Assembly (NCBI GenBank): GCA_000648925.1
Contig: JFHF01000032.1
Location: forward strand, 38,126 to 102,125
Direction of reading: 5' to 3'
DNA length: 64,000 nt
Source: Caballeronia jiangsuensis
GTDB taxonomy: Bacteria; Pseudomonadota; Gammaproteobacteria; Burkholderiales; Burkholderiaceae
Under the pieces are notes generated by a model. That model was not told the origin of the DNA. It searched no databases and saw only the letters and a program-made list of their open reading frames with translations. Within the stretch, counting starts at the first letter, position 1; every line of letters starts with the position of its first letter. A program made the translations under genes and the position numbers. Positions 26,522 to 35,288 of this stretch are shown piece after piece.

Positions 26522-27559
26522 TCAGCCTTTGCCTTGCGTCTGAGTTTGAGTCTGAGTTTGAGTCTGGGTCTGGGTCTGGGTCTGAGTCTGCGTGGGCGGC
26601 TCGGGCTCCGGCTCCGGCGCGATCGGCAACAGAAACTCGCGGCTCACGCGGCCCGCGAGATCATTCACGCGAGCGAGAAAATCCACGAGGTAGGCATGCA
26701 ATCCGCCCCGGAGAATGTCGCGGATGCGCCCGTTCTTCAATTCCGCGCTCAGTTGCGCGGCGAGTCGCGTCGCTTCGGTATCGCGCCCCTTCGTCACCTG
26801 CCCGATAAGTTGCTCCGCTTCCGCGATGCTCGCTGCAAGTGAACGCGGCCAGTCGCCATAAAGGATCAGCAGGCCCGCGACGCGTTCCGGCGTAATGACA
26901 TCGCGATAAACCCGCCGATACACCTCGAAGCCCGATACCGAGCCGAGCACCGCCACCCAGTGGTGATAATCGAACGGTTGTGCCGAAGTATCGGCGCGCT
27001 GTTCCATCATTTCGAACTTGACGTCGAGAATGCGCGCCGTATTGTCCGCGCGTTCGATGAAAGTCCCGAGACGCATGAAATAAAACGCATCGTCCTTCAC
27101 GAGCGTGCCGAGCTGAACCCCGCGCGACAGATGCGAGCGAAACTTTACCCACTCGAAGAAGGTATAAGGTTCGCGCTCAAGAATGCCGTCAGCGAGCATG
27201 CGCTGGCAGTCGAGCCAGGTCGTGTTGAGCGATTCCCATAACTCGCTATTGGTGGAACTGCGCACCGCCCGCGCATTCTCGCGCGCGGCCCGCAAACAAC
27301 TGACGATCGATGAAGGGTTCGATAAATCGCGCGCCATGAAGTCGATCACTTCTCGGCTTTTCATGCCGTGGTGCGCAGCCGAATAGATGCCGCTCAATTC
27401 CGATATCGACAGCATCGCGCGCCAGCCGAGTTCCGCATATTCGTCGGACTGCGGCAAAAGCGAGAGCTGATAGTTCGCATCGAGCATCCGGGCAGTGTTT
27501 TCGGCGCGCTCGGTATAGCGCGCCATCCAGAAGAGATGATCCGCGGTACGGCTCAGCAT
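26522..27559 (-). CDS. Alpha-E domain protein with (TQ)10 tail
   Basis: A 345-residue stand-alone alpha-E protein (LSRTADHLFWMARYTERAENTARML at the start, all-helical to ~310). The family is always linked to circularly permuted ATP-grasp proteins. Its C-terminus is unusual: EPEPEPP followed by ten Thr-Gln pairs and GKG. The gene follows the ATP-grasp gene by 62 bp, same strand, so they are probably one operon. Start MLSRTADH is the family N-terminus. Confidence 0.93.
   Translation of the reverse strand: MLSRTADHLFWMARYTERAENTARMLDANYQLSLLPQSDEYAELGWRAMLSISELSGIYSAAHHGMKSREVIDFMARDLSNPSSIVSCLRAARENARAVRSSTNSELWESLNTTWLDCQRMLADGILEREPYTFFEWVKFRSHLSRGVQLGTLVKDDAFYFMRLGTFIERADNTARILDVKFEMMEQRADTSAQPFDYHHWVAVLGSVSGFEVYRRVYRDVITPERVAGLLILYGDWPRSLAASIAEAEQLIGQVTKGRDTEATRLAAQLSAELKNGRIRDILRGGLHAYLVDFLARVNDLAGRVSREFLLPIAPEPEPEPPTQTQTQTQTQTQTQTQTQTQGKG
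26534..26593 (-). repeat. 60-bp hexanucleotide repeat (ACNCAR)10
   Basis: Ten 6-bp units, ACN-CAR, code for (Thr-Gln)10 at the end of the alpha-E protein. Several units are identical (ACC-CAG three times in a row), which favours slippage. Changes in unit number would keep the reading frame. Confidence 0.8.
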
Positions 27560-27621
27560 GGGTGTTTCCGGTTGTTTGTCGTTGTCTTTAGTGGCGCCGC
27601 GATTTCTTCAGAACTTTTCCT

Positions 27622-29097
27622 TTAGCGCTCCAGTACCCACGTGTCCTTCGTGCCGCCGCCTTGCGATGAATTCACGACGAGCGAGCCTTCGCGCAACGCA
27701 ACACGTGTCAGACCGCCGGGGACCATGCGTACTTCGGTGCCCGACAGCACGAAGGGCCGCAGGTCGATATGGCGCGGCGCAATACCCGACTCGACATACG
27801 TCGGACATGTGGAGAGCGCGAGCGTCGGCTGCGCGATGTATTTCTCCGGATGCGCTTCGAGCACCGCGCGAAATTCGGCGATTTGCGCGGTTGTGGATGC
27901 AGGCCCCACCAGCATTCCATAACCGCCCGCGCCATGCGTTTCCTTGACGACGAGTTCGGGCAAATGATCGAGGACGTACGCGAGATCGTCGGGCTTGCGG
28001 CACATCCACGTCGGGACGTTATTCAGGATTGGCTCTTCGCCGAGATAGAAGCGCACCATGTCCGGCACGTAGGGATAGATCGATTTATCGTCCGCGATGC
28101 CTGTGCCCACTGCATTGCACAACGAGACATTGCCCGCGCGATACGCGCCGATCAATCCGGGCACGCCGAGCGCGGAATCCGGGCGGAACACCAGCGGATC
28201 GAGAAAGTCATCATCGACGCGGCGATAGATCACATCGACACGCTGCGGCCCTTGCGTGGTGCGCATATACAAGTAGTCGTTCTCGACGAAGAGATCCTGA
28301 CCTTCGACAAGCTCGACGCCCATCTGCTGCGCGAGAAACGCGTGCTCGAAATAGGCCGAGTTATACATGCCTGGCGTCATGACGACGATCGTCGGATTCT
28401 CGGCGGCGGCGGCCGGTGCGGACGCGCGCAAGGTGTCGAGCAGCAAGTCCGGGTAATGCGCGACCGGCGCAACGCGATTGCGCGCGAAGAGGTCGGGAAA
28501 GAGCCGCATCATCATCTTGCGGTTTTCCAGCATGTACGACACGCCCGACGGAACGCGCAGGTTATCCTCGAGCACATAGAACTCGCCCTGCCCCGCGCGC
28601 ACGATATCGATACCCGCGATATGCGCATAGATATCGCGCGCGACATCGACGCCGCGCATCTGAGGACGATATTGCGCGTTGCCGAGTATCTGCGCCTCGG
28701 GAATGATGCCCGCGCGGATGATGTCCTGATCGTGATAGATGTCGTGGATGAAGCGGTTTAGCGCATTGACGCGCTGTCGCAAGCCGCGCTCCAATGAGCG
28801 CCATTCGTCGGCTGGAAAGATTCGTGGAATGACATCGAAGGGAATCGTGCGCTCGGGAATGATGCCCGGCAGATCGCTCGTTCCATAGACCGCGAATGTG
28901 ATGCCAACGCGTCTGAAGTTGAGATCCGCCTCCGCGCGCTTGATATCGATCTGCTGCTCGCTCTGTGCGGCGAGCCAGTTCATGAAGTCGCGGTAGTGGG
29001 TGCGTGGATCGCCGACGCCGCGAAATGCCACTGCCGTCAGGCCGCGCGCCTCCAGATCGCTGCGCTCGAACATCTCGTTGAAGAATGCTTGCGTCAT
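27622..29097 (-). CDS. Circularly permuted type 2 ATP-grasp protein
   Basis: A 491-residue protein (COG2308-type). Motifs include FDVIPRIFPADEW, ENRKMMMRLFPDLF, the nucleotide-loop KETHGAGGYGMLVGP and the C-terminal VPGGLTRVAL...SQGGGTKDTWV. ATP-grasp folds couple ATP hydrolysis to carboxylate-amine ligation. Unlike the fused paralogue 6 kb away, all nucleotide-binding elements look intact. Start MTQAFFNEMFERSD at 29097 was chosen because the frame upstream has no family similarity. It is first in an operon with the alpha-E gene. Confidence 0.94.
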   Translation of the reverse strand: MTQAFFNEMFERSDLEARGLTAVAFRGVGDPRTHYRDFMNWLAAQSEQQIDIKRAEADLNFRRVGITFAVYGTSDLPGIIPERTIPFDVIPRIFPADEWRSLERGLRQRVNALNRFIHDIYHDQDIIRAGIIPEAQILGNAQYRPQMRGVDVARDIYAHIAGIDIVRAGQGEFYVLEDNLRVPSGVSYMLENRKMMMRLFPDLFARNRVAPVAHYPDLLLDTLRASAPAAAAENPTIVVMTPGMYNSAYFEHAFLAQQMGVELVEGQDLFVENDYLYMRTTQGPQRVDVIYRRVDDDFLDPLVFRPDSALGVPGLIGAYRAGNVSLCNAVGTGIADDKSIYPYVPDMVRFYLGEEPILNNVPTWMCRKPDDLAYVLDHLPELVVKETHGAGGYGMLVGPASTTAQIAEFRAVLEAHPEKYIAQPTLALSTCPTYVESGIAPRHIDLRPFVLSGTEVRMVPGGLTRVALREGSLVVNSSQGGGTKDTWVLER

Positions 29098-29526
29098 AGC
29101 CGGTCTTCCAAATGAAGTGCATGCCGGGTGGCGGTTCCCGTCGCTCGTATTACTGGTTGCACTCGCGAAACGCTTGAAGAGCCAAAAGACGCGGCGCATC
29201 CGGCCTTCCGGATACGTCGACAGGCGACCTCGTAGCGCGATGCTCTCTTAATCTCTCACACCTTTTAGTGTGGAACATCGATTGCGCGGGCAGCCCAGTG
29301 CCGAATGAGAAAAAGCAACTTCAATGCCAATGATATGAGCGGTTCACCTCCTTGAATAAACTACGTCTGCGCCAGGTCTTTTTAACCGTTTGCACCAAAA
29401 AAGCGCATCGCGCAGGACGGTTGCACAGCCGAAGGTTGCTTTTCATGCTGCATGACGGTGCGCGGAATACGGAAACCCTGTGCGGCGCCGGTATCATAGG
29501 CGTCTCATCGCACGCCAATCACGCCC
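29098..29526. other. Divergent intergenic region, 429 bp
   Basis: This is the shared upstream region of the ATP-grasp gene (left) and yceH (right). It is relatively AT-rich, with TTTAACC- and TTGAATAAA-like tracts. It holds a small inverted repeat, CACAC-CTTTTA-GTGTG, at 29257-29272. No convincing reading frame, RNA gene or complete sigma-70 promoter stands out by eye. Confidence 0.6.
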
Positions 29527-30234
29527 ATGAACACCCCTTCCGAAGCCGCACCCCGTCCCACTCTACGCGAACTTACGCCTCTCGAAGCACGCGTGCTCGG
29601 CGTGCTCGTCGAGAAACAGCATACCGTGCCGGACACATATCCTCTTTCGCTGAATTCCCTAACCTCGGGCTGCAATCAGAAGACCGCACGCGCGCCGGTG
29701 ATGAACGTGAGCGAAGACGAGGTGTTGACGACCATCGATGGCCTGAAGCGCCTGAGCCTCGTTTTCGAAGGAAGCAGTAGCCGGGTGCCGCGCTTCGAAC
29801 ATAACGTGAATCGCGTGCTCGGCGTGCCGAGCCAATCGGTTGCGCTGCTTGCAACCTTGTTCCTGCGCGGCCCGCAAACGGCGGCGGAACTGCGCGCGAA
29901 CAGTGCGAGGCTGCATTCGTTTGCGGACATATCATCGGTGGAAAGCTTTCTCGACGAGCTTGCCGCCAACGATCCGCCGCGCGTCGTGAAGCTGTCACGC
30001 ACACCCGGCGAGCGCGAAAGCCGCTGGATGCATTTGCTATGCGGCGAAGTGAGCCTGGCCGACATCCCTTTGCGCGAAACGCCGGGCGGCGAATCCTTTT
30101 CGCTTTCCGAATTCGAAGCATTGAAGTCCGAGCAAAAGCGCCTGACTCACGAAGTCGCGCAATTGCGCGCGATGGTTCAGCAAATGGCGAGCGAATTGGG
30201 TATTACGCTGAATCAGTCGTCGTCCGGTGACTGA
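29527..30234 (+). CDS. yceH: YceH family protein (DUF480)
   Basis: A 235-residue cytoplasmic protein built of two winged-helix-like halves. The N-terminal signature LTPLEARVLGVLVEKQHTVPDTYPLSLNSL is broken here across ~16-45; then come TSGCNQKTAR and the second half LGVPSQSVALLATLFLRGPQTAAEL. Length matches YceH. The molecular function is not established. It is followed after only 3 bp by mnmD, so they are probably co-translated. Confidence 0.93.
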   Translation: MNTPSEAAPRPTLRELTPLEARVLGVLVEKQHTVPDTYPLSLNSLTSGCNQKTARAPVMNVSEDEVLTTIDGLKRLSLVFEGSSSRVPRFEHNVNRVLGVPSQSVALLATLFLRGPQTAAELRANSARLHSFADISSVESFLDELAANDPPRVVKLSRTPGERESRWMHLLCGEVSLADIPLRETPGGESFSLSEFEALKSEQKRLTHEVAQLRAMVQQMASELGITLNQSSSGD

Positions 30235-30237
30235 AGG

Positions 30238-30981
30238 ATGGATGAGCCGCTGAGCTCCGCGCCGCTCGTGTTCCGCGACGACGGAACGCCGTACTCGCCG
30301 CGTCACGACGACATCTATCACAGCGCGGCAGGCGCGCTCGCTCAGGCGCGCCATGTTTTTCTCGACGGCAATGGCTTGCCCGCGCGCTGGCGCAAAAAGC
30401 CGCGCTTCACGGTGGTCGAGACCGGCTTCGGCATGGGCGTCAACTTCCTTGCGACATGGGCGGCATGGCGTGACGATCCGCAACGCTCGCCGGCGCTGGA
30501 ATTCGTCTCGGTGGAGAAGCATCCATTCAGCGCGAGCGATTTGCGTGCCGCCCATGCGGCAATCATCGACGACGCCGCTGTCGCACAGCTCGCCGATGCG
30601 CTCGCTTCGGCATGGCCGCCGCTCGAAGCCGGCGTGCATCGGCTGGCATTCCTCGCTGGCGCGGTCACGTTGACACTCGCTTTCGGCGATGCGGGCACGC
30701 TCTTGCCGCATCTCGCCGATCACGGCCTTGCAGCGGACGCCATCTATCTCGACGGCTTCGCGCCAGCCAGAAACCCCGACATGTGGACGCCCGCCATCTT
30801 CGCGTCGCTGGCACGCATTGCCAGAGAAGATGCGACGTTCGCAACTTATACCAGCGCGGGCCTCGTCAAACGCGCGCTCAGCGATAACGGATTCGACTAT
30901 CTCAAGGTCGCAGGCTTCGGCGGCAAGCGCGCCATGCTTGTCGGCAAGCGAGTTCAATCTCGATCGGTTATTGATTCGTAA
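30238..30981 (+). CDS. mnmD: Stand-alone tRNA mnm5s2U34 methyltransferase (MnmD)
   Basis: A 247-residue protein equal to the N-terminal half of MnmC. The start (LVFRDDGTPYSPRHDDIYHSAAGALAQARHVFL split over ~10-45) and the SAM loop ETGFGMGVNFL (~61-71) are clear, with LDGFAPARNPDMW and KRAMLVGKR near the end. MnmD methylates nm5s2U to mnm5s2U in the tRNA wobble position. The FAD-oxidase half usual in beta-proteobacterial MnmC is absent, and none is seen in the 130 bp downstream. The last residues (QSRSVIDS) look random, as expected after a truncation. Confidence 0.88.
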   Translation: MDEPLSSAPLVFRDDGTPYSPRHDDIYHSAAGALAQARHVFLDGNGLPARWRKKPRFTVVETGFGMGVNFLATWAAWRDDPQRSPALEFVSVEKHPFSASDLRAAHAAIIDDAAVAQLADALASAWPPLEAGVHRLAFLAGAVTLTLAFGDAGTLLPHLADHGLAADAIYLDGFAPARNPDMWTPAIFASLARIAREDATFATYTSAGLVKRALSDNGFDYLKVAGFGGKRAMLVGKRVQSRSVIDS

Positions 30982-31129
30982 GCGTTGGTCGTATTTTTGT
31001 GAAAGCCGGATAACTTCTCCCTCCATTTATCGGTTGGGCAACAAAGCGGAATAAGTTGGATAATGCGCAGCCTTAGCGGCGCGGCCTTTGCTCGCATCTT
31101 GTCAGCGCTGATTCATGAGGAGACAGGCT

Positions 31130-31330
31130 TTGGAATCCAACAACGATACGCCCGGCAGCCCATGGCTCTGGGTCGTGCTATTGATACCCTACGTCGCCCT
31201 GCTCTGGCTGCCGTTCTATAACGACACGCGCCCTTCACTCGCGGGATTCCCGTTCTTCTACTGGTATCAGTTCTTGTGGGTGCCGCTCACGTCGCTCCTG
31301 CTTTATGTCGTGTACAGGGGCCTGAAATGA
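31130..31330 (+). CDS. DUF3311 small membrane protein
   Basis: A protein of about 66 residues with two membrane helices (WLWVVLLIPYVALLWLPFY and FLWVPLTSLLLYVVYR). This is the DUF3311 family that accompanies MctP-type sodium symporters. A TTG start at 31130 is preferred because AGGAGA sits six bases upstream; the ATG at 31115 lies in front of that site and has no ribosome site of its own. Its stop overlaps the symporter start (ATGA), so the two are translationally coupled. It is probably a small partner of the carrier. Confidence 0.88.
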   Translation: MESNNDTPGSPWLWVVLLIPYVALLWLPFYNDTRPSLAGFPFFYWYQFLWVPLTSLLLYVVYRGLK

Positions 31331-32793
31331 ACGAGCTCACACCGGTCGATCCGGTTGCGATGACGATCTTCATCGCGTTCTTTGCGCTCGTGACCGTCGT
31401 AGGCTTCTTTGCCGCGCGATGGAAGCGAGGCGATCTCACGCAGCTTCACGAATGGGGTTTGGGCGGCCGTCAATTCGGCGTGTTGATTTCATGGTTTCTC
31501 GTAGGCGGCGATTTCTATACCGCCTATACGGTGATTGCCGTGCCGGCACTCGTCTATTCGGTGGGCGCTTATGGCTTCTTCGCGCTGCCTTACACGATCA
31601 TCGTTTATCCGTTCGTATTCGCGGTGATGCCGAAGTTGTGGAAGATCGCACATGCGAAGAACCACATCACCGGCGCCGATTACGTGCAGGGTGAATACGG
31701 CGGCAAGTGGTTTCCGGCGGCGGTGGCGGTCACTGGCATCGTCGCGACGATGCCTTATATCGCGCTGCAACTCGTCGGCATGCAAGTGGTGATCAAGGGT
31801 CTCGGCGTAACGGGCGAACTGCCGCTCATCATCGCATTCGTGATTCTGGCGCTCTATACCTATACGAGCGGCCTGCGCGCGCCCGCGATGATAGCCTTCG
31901 TGAAGGACATCATGATCTATATCGTCGTGATCGCGGCGATATGGCTCATTCCTGTGAAGCTCGGCGGTTACGCACACGTATTCGACGCGGCCGATCAATA
32001 CTTCAAGGCGAAGGGCGGTCCGACGGGCATCATCCTCCAGCCGGGTCAATTCACCGCGTATGCATCGCTCGCGCTGGGTTCAGCGCTCGCCGCCTTCATG
32101 TATCCGCATACGATGACCGCGGTGCTCTCGTCTTCGTCCGCGGCGACGGTGCGCAAGAACGCCATCTTTCTGCCCGCCTATACGCTGTTGCTCGGGCTGA
32201 TCGCGCTGCTCGGCTATATGGCGATCGCGGCGGGCGTGCATGTAAAGTCGGCATCGGATGTCGTGCCGGCCCTGTTCGGCACACTGTTTCCATCGTGGTT
32301 CGTAGGCTTCGCGGCTGCGGCCATCGCGATCAGCGCGCTCGTGCCGGCGGCGATCATGTCGATCGGCGCGGCGAATCTGTTCACCCGCAACTTGTGGCGT
32401 CCGCTCGTTTCGCCCGATATGTCGTCGGCGGCGGAAGCATCGACTGCGAAGCTCGTGTCGCTCGTCGTGAAGTTCGGCGCGTTGCTGTTCATCGTGTTCC
32501 TTCCGACGCAATATGCGATCGACCTGCAGTTGCTCGGCGGCGTGTGGATTCTGCAAATCTTCCCTGCCATCGTGTTCACGCTCTTCACGCGCCGACTCAC
32601 GACGCCCGGCCTTTTTCTCGGCTGGCTATTCGGCATCGTATTGGGCACGGGCCTCGCGATCTCGCAAGGACTCAAGCCGGTCTATGTCATGCATCTCGGT
32701 GACGCTTCATGGCCGGTCTACATCGGCCTGATTGCACTCGTCGTGAATATCATCGTGACGTATGTCGTTTCGCTGGTCACACGACGCCGGTGA
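31327..32793 (+). CDS. Sodium:solute symporter (MctP-like)
   Basis: A 488-residue SSS-family carrier with about 13 membrane segments. The N-terminus is FIAFFALVTVVGFFAARW. The core motif region reads LHEWGLGGRQFG, then SWFLVGGDFYTAYT, and GAADYVQG-like TGADYVQGEYGGKW. Neighbouring DUF3311 supports the monocarboxylate permease subgroup (lactate, pyruvate, alanine). It imports with Na+ or H+ across the inner membrane. The start is the coupled ATG at 31327. Confidence 0.94.
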   Translation: MNELTPVDPVAMTIFIAFFALVTVVGFFAARWKRGDLTQLHEWGLGGRQFGVLISWFLVGGDFYTAYTVIAVPALVYSVGAYGFFALPYTIIVYPFVFAVMPKLWKIAHAKNHITGADYVQGEYGGKWFPAAVAVTGIVATMPYIALQLVGMQVVIKGLGVTGELPLIIAFVILALYTYTSGLRAPAMIAFVKDIMIYIVVIAAIWLIPVKLGGYAHVFDAADQYFKAKGGPTGIILQPGQFTAYASLALGSALAAFMYPHTMTAVLSSSSAATVRKNAIFLPAYTLLLGLIALLGYMAIAAGVHVKSASDVVPALFGTLFPSWFVGFAAAAIAISALVPAAIMSIGAANLFTRNLWRPLVSPDMSSAAEASTAKLVSLVVKFGALLFIVFLPTQYAIDLQLLGGVWILQIFPAIVFTLFTRRLTTPGLFLGWLFGIVLGTGLAISQGLKPVYVMHLGDASWPVYIGLIALVVNIIVTYVVSLVTRRR

Positions 32794-32825
32794 TACCATC
32801 GGCGTCAAGACCTTTCCTTGACGCA

Positions 32826-33794
32826 ATGCGTGTCATGACCGCAAGCGAAAACACTCTGGCCTCGTCTTCCATCGCGAATGCGGTATTCGCGCAAGACAAG
32901 CTTTCCATCGGCATAACATTGCCGATCACACGCGACAACGAAAGCGTCGTCGATTTCAACGAGCAGATGGCCATCGCGCGACTCGCCGATCAACTCGGCT
33001 TTCGCGCGCTCTGGGTTCGCGATGTTCCGCTCAATAGCATCGATTATCCCGACCCGGTCGGACATCTCGATCCGTGGGTCATGCTCGGCGCGCTAGCATC
33101 GAATACGGAGCGCATCGCGCTGATCAGCGGCGCGATCGTGTTGACGCTCAGACATCCGCTTCATGTCGCGAAGGGCGCGATCTCTGTAAATACACTCTCT
33201 CGGGGACGCTTCATTCTCGGCGTCGGTTCGGGCGATCGTCCGCCGGAATATGCGGCGTTCGGCCAGGATCCCGATGAACGACGTGATCTATATCGACAGC
33301 ATTGGGCCACGCTCGCCGCAGCCGTTACCTTGCCGTCTCGTGTTATGCCCGACCAGGCACCCGAAGGCACGCCCGAGTTTTATCTTCTGCCTCGCCAGAA
33401 CGCTTCCATTCCGATGCTCGCCGTCGGTTCCGGCGGTCAGAGCGTCGACTGGATCGCACGTCATTCGCTTGGCTGGATGACTTATCATCGCGAACCGCAA
33501 GCGCAGCGCGGCCGATACAGCATGTGGCGCGCAGCAGTCGATCGTGCGGCGCCCGGCGCCTTTCGCGCGTTTGGCGTCGCAATGCGGCTCGATCTCGGCA
33601 ACGATGCCGACGAGCCTGCAACCGATATCTCCCTCGGCTATCGCACCGGGCGTCGCGCGCTCGTGGCGCTTTTGCACGAGATGCGCGAGAGCGGTACACA
33701 TCATGTGACGCTCAACATCGCATCGGAACGACGACCAGCACGCGGTATCATCGAAGAAGTCGCCGCCTATGTGCTTCCCGAGTTTCATCGCTGA
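32826..33794 (+). CDS. LLM-class flavin-dependent oxidoreductase
   Basis: A 322-residue luciferase-like monooxygenase (F420/FMN TIM barrel). Signatures are the N-terminal SIGITLPIT, ALWVRDVPL, the TERIALISGAIVLTLRHP strand and SRGRFILGVGSGDRPPE. It oxidises a small organic substrate using reduced flavin and O2. ATG 32826 is used; ATG 32835 is possible. It is 27 bp upstream of the amidase gene, so an operon is probable, perhaps for an amide or N-containing compound. Confidence 0.9.
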   Translation: MRVMTASENTLASSSIANAVFAQDKLSIGITLPITRDNESVVDFNEQMAIARLADQLGFRALWVRDVPLNSIDYPDPVGHLDPWVMLGALASNTERIALISGAIVLTLRHPLHVAKGAISVNTLSRGRFILGVGSGDRPPEYAAFGQDPDERRDLYRQHWATLAAAVTLPSRVMPDQAPEGTPEFYLLPRQNASIPMLAVGSGGQSVDWIARHSLGWMTYHREPQAQRGRYSMWRAAVDRAAPGAFRAFGVAMRLDLGNDADEPATDISLGYRTGRRALVALLHEMRESGTHHVTLNIASERRPARGIIEEVAAYVLPEFHR

Positions 33795-33821
33795 ATCCGC
33801 CCTCTCATTCACGACAAAACC

Positions 33822-35276
33822 ATGACCGCATCATCGCCCGACGACGATATCGTTTCACTCGACGCCATCGCGCTCTCTCAAGCGATTCAAACACGCGAGA
33901 TCTCGTGCGTCGAAGTCTTGAACGCATATCTCGCGCACATCGATCGCATCAATCCCGCGGTCAATGCGATCGTCGCGATGCAGGATCGCGCTGTCCTGCA
34001 CACGCTCGCCACCGAACGCGATACGCAGTTATCACAAGGCGAAAGCCTCGGACCTCTGCACGGCTTTCCGCAGGCGCCCAAGGACATCCTGCCCGTCGCC
34101 GGAATGGTCACGACGAAGGGCTCGCCTATATATGCAAACGAAATCACACGGGTCGATGCCGTGGTGTTCGAACGCATGCGCAAGGCAGGCGCGATATTCA
34201 TCGGCCGCACGAATTCGCCGGAATTCGGCCTGGGCGGACACACCTATAACCCGGTGTACGGCACCACGCGCAACGCGTTCGAACAATCGCGCTCCGCGGG
34301 CGGCAGCAGCGGCGGCGCGGCCGTCTCGGTGGCACTGCGCATGCTGCCGTGCGCGGATGGCTCCGACATGATGGGTTCGCTGCGCACGCCCGCCGCGTTC
34401 AATAACGTTTTCGGCTTTCGCACGACACCGGGATGCGTGCCTTATGCGCCAAGCGACGACGTGTTCTTTCAGCAATTCAGCGTCGCGGGCCCGATCGCGC
34501 GAAACATTCCCGATCTTGGGTTGTTATTGTCAGTGCAGGCGGGCTTCGATGCGCGCGCGCCGCTCTCCCGCAAAAGCGACAAGCCCGCCGATTTCGCGAA
34601 CGCGCTCGATCGCGACATGCGCGGCACGCGCATCGGCTGGCTAGGCGACATGAATGGACATCTGCCGATGGAAGCAGGCTTGATGGACACGTATGCATCG
34701 GCGCTGCATCACTTCGAAACAGCGGGTTGCAGCATCGAGACGGCCAGGATCGATTTCGATCTCGATCGTCTCTGGAATGCATGGCTCGATCTGCGCAGCC
34801 TCACGTTCTCCGGCACCAACGCGCCGCTCTATCGTGACGCCGCCAAGCGCAAGCTGCTCAAACCCGAAGCGGTGTGGGAAATAGAACGAGGTCTGAAGTT
34901 ATCGGGCGAAGATGTTTCGCGCGCAATTCGCGACCGTGCCGCGTGGTATCAGGCGATCAACGCGCTATTCGATAACTTCGACTATCTGCTGCTGCCATCG
35001 GCTCAGGTCTTTCCTTTCGATGCGGAACTGGATTGGCCGCATGCCATCGCTGGCCGCGAGATGGATACCTATCATCGCTGGATGGAAGCTGTCGTTCCAG
35101 CGACGATGGCGTCGCTGCCCGCATTGAGCGCACCGGCCGGCTTTGGTCCCGCAGGCTTGCCGGCCGGATTGCAGATCATCGGTCCGACACAAGGCGATCT
35201 GGGCGTGCTGCAACTCGGGCTCGCTTACGATCGCGCAAGCGGATTCTCAAGCGCGCGCAGTCCCTTGCTCGGCTAG
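33822..35276 (+). CDS. Amidase signature family enzyme
   Basis: A 484-residue hydrolase with the amidase Ser-cisSer-Lys triad: Lys in APKDI (~90), Ser in SAGGSSGGAA (~155-165) and Ser in DMMGSLRTPAAF (~180). The preceding segment is GRTNSPEFGLGGHTYNPVYGTTRN. It hydrolyses carboxamides to acid plus ammonia or amine. The triad context MMGS in place of the usual GGS is slightly unusual but frequent in this family. It probably shares a transcript with the LLM oxidoreductase. Confidence 0.93.
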   Translation: MTASSPDDDIVSLDAIALSQAIQTREISCVEVLNAYLAHIDRINPAVNAIVAMQDRAVLHTLATERDTQLSQGESLGPLHGFPQAPKDILPVAGMVTTKGSPIYANEITRVDAVVFERMRKAGAIFIGRTNSPEFGLGGHTYNPVYGTTRNAFEQSRSAGGSSGGAAVSVALRMLPCADGSDMMGSLRTPAAFNNVFGFRTTPGCVPYAPSDDVFFQQFSVAGPIARNIPDLGLLLSVQAGFDARAPLSRKSDKPADFANALDRDMRGTRIGWLGDMNGHLPMEAGLMDTYASALHHFETAGCSIETARIDFDLDRLWNAWLDLRSLTFSGTNAPLYRDAAKRKLLKPEAVWEIERGLKLSGEDVSRAIRDRAAWYQAINALFDNFDYLLLPSAQVFPFDAELDWPHAIAGREMDTYHRWMEAVVPATMASLPALSAPAGFGPAGLPAGLQIIGPTQGDLGVLQLGLAYDRASGFSSARSPLLG

Positions 35277-35288
35277 AGCATGTAACGC

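Noticed and set aside
30982..31114. A possible frameshifted remainder of MnmC after mnmD
   Set aside because: Translating the following bases gives no FAD-oxidase motif, so truncation rather than frameshift is the better reading.
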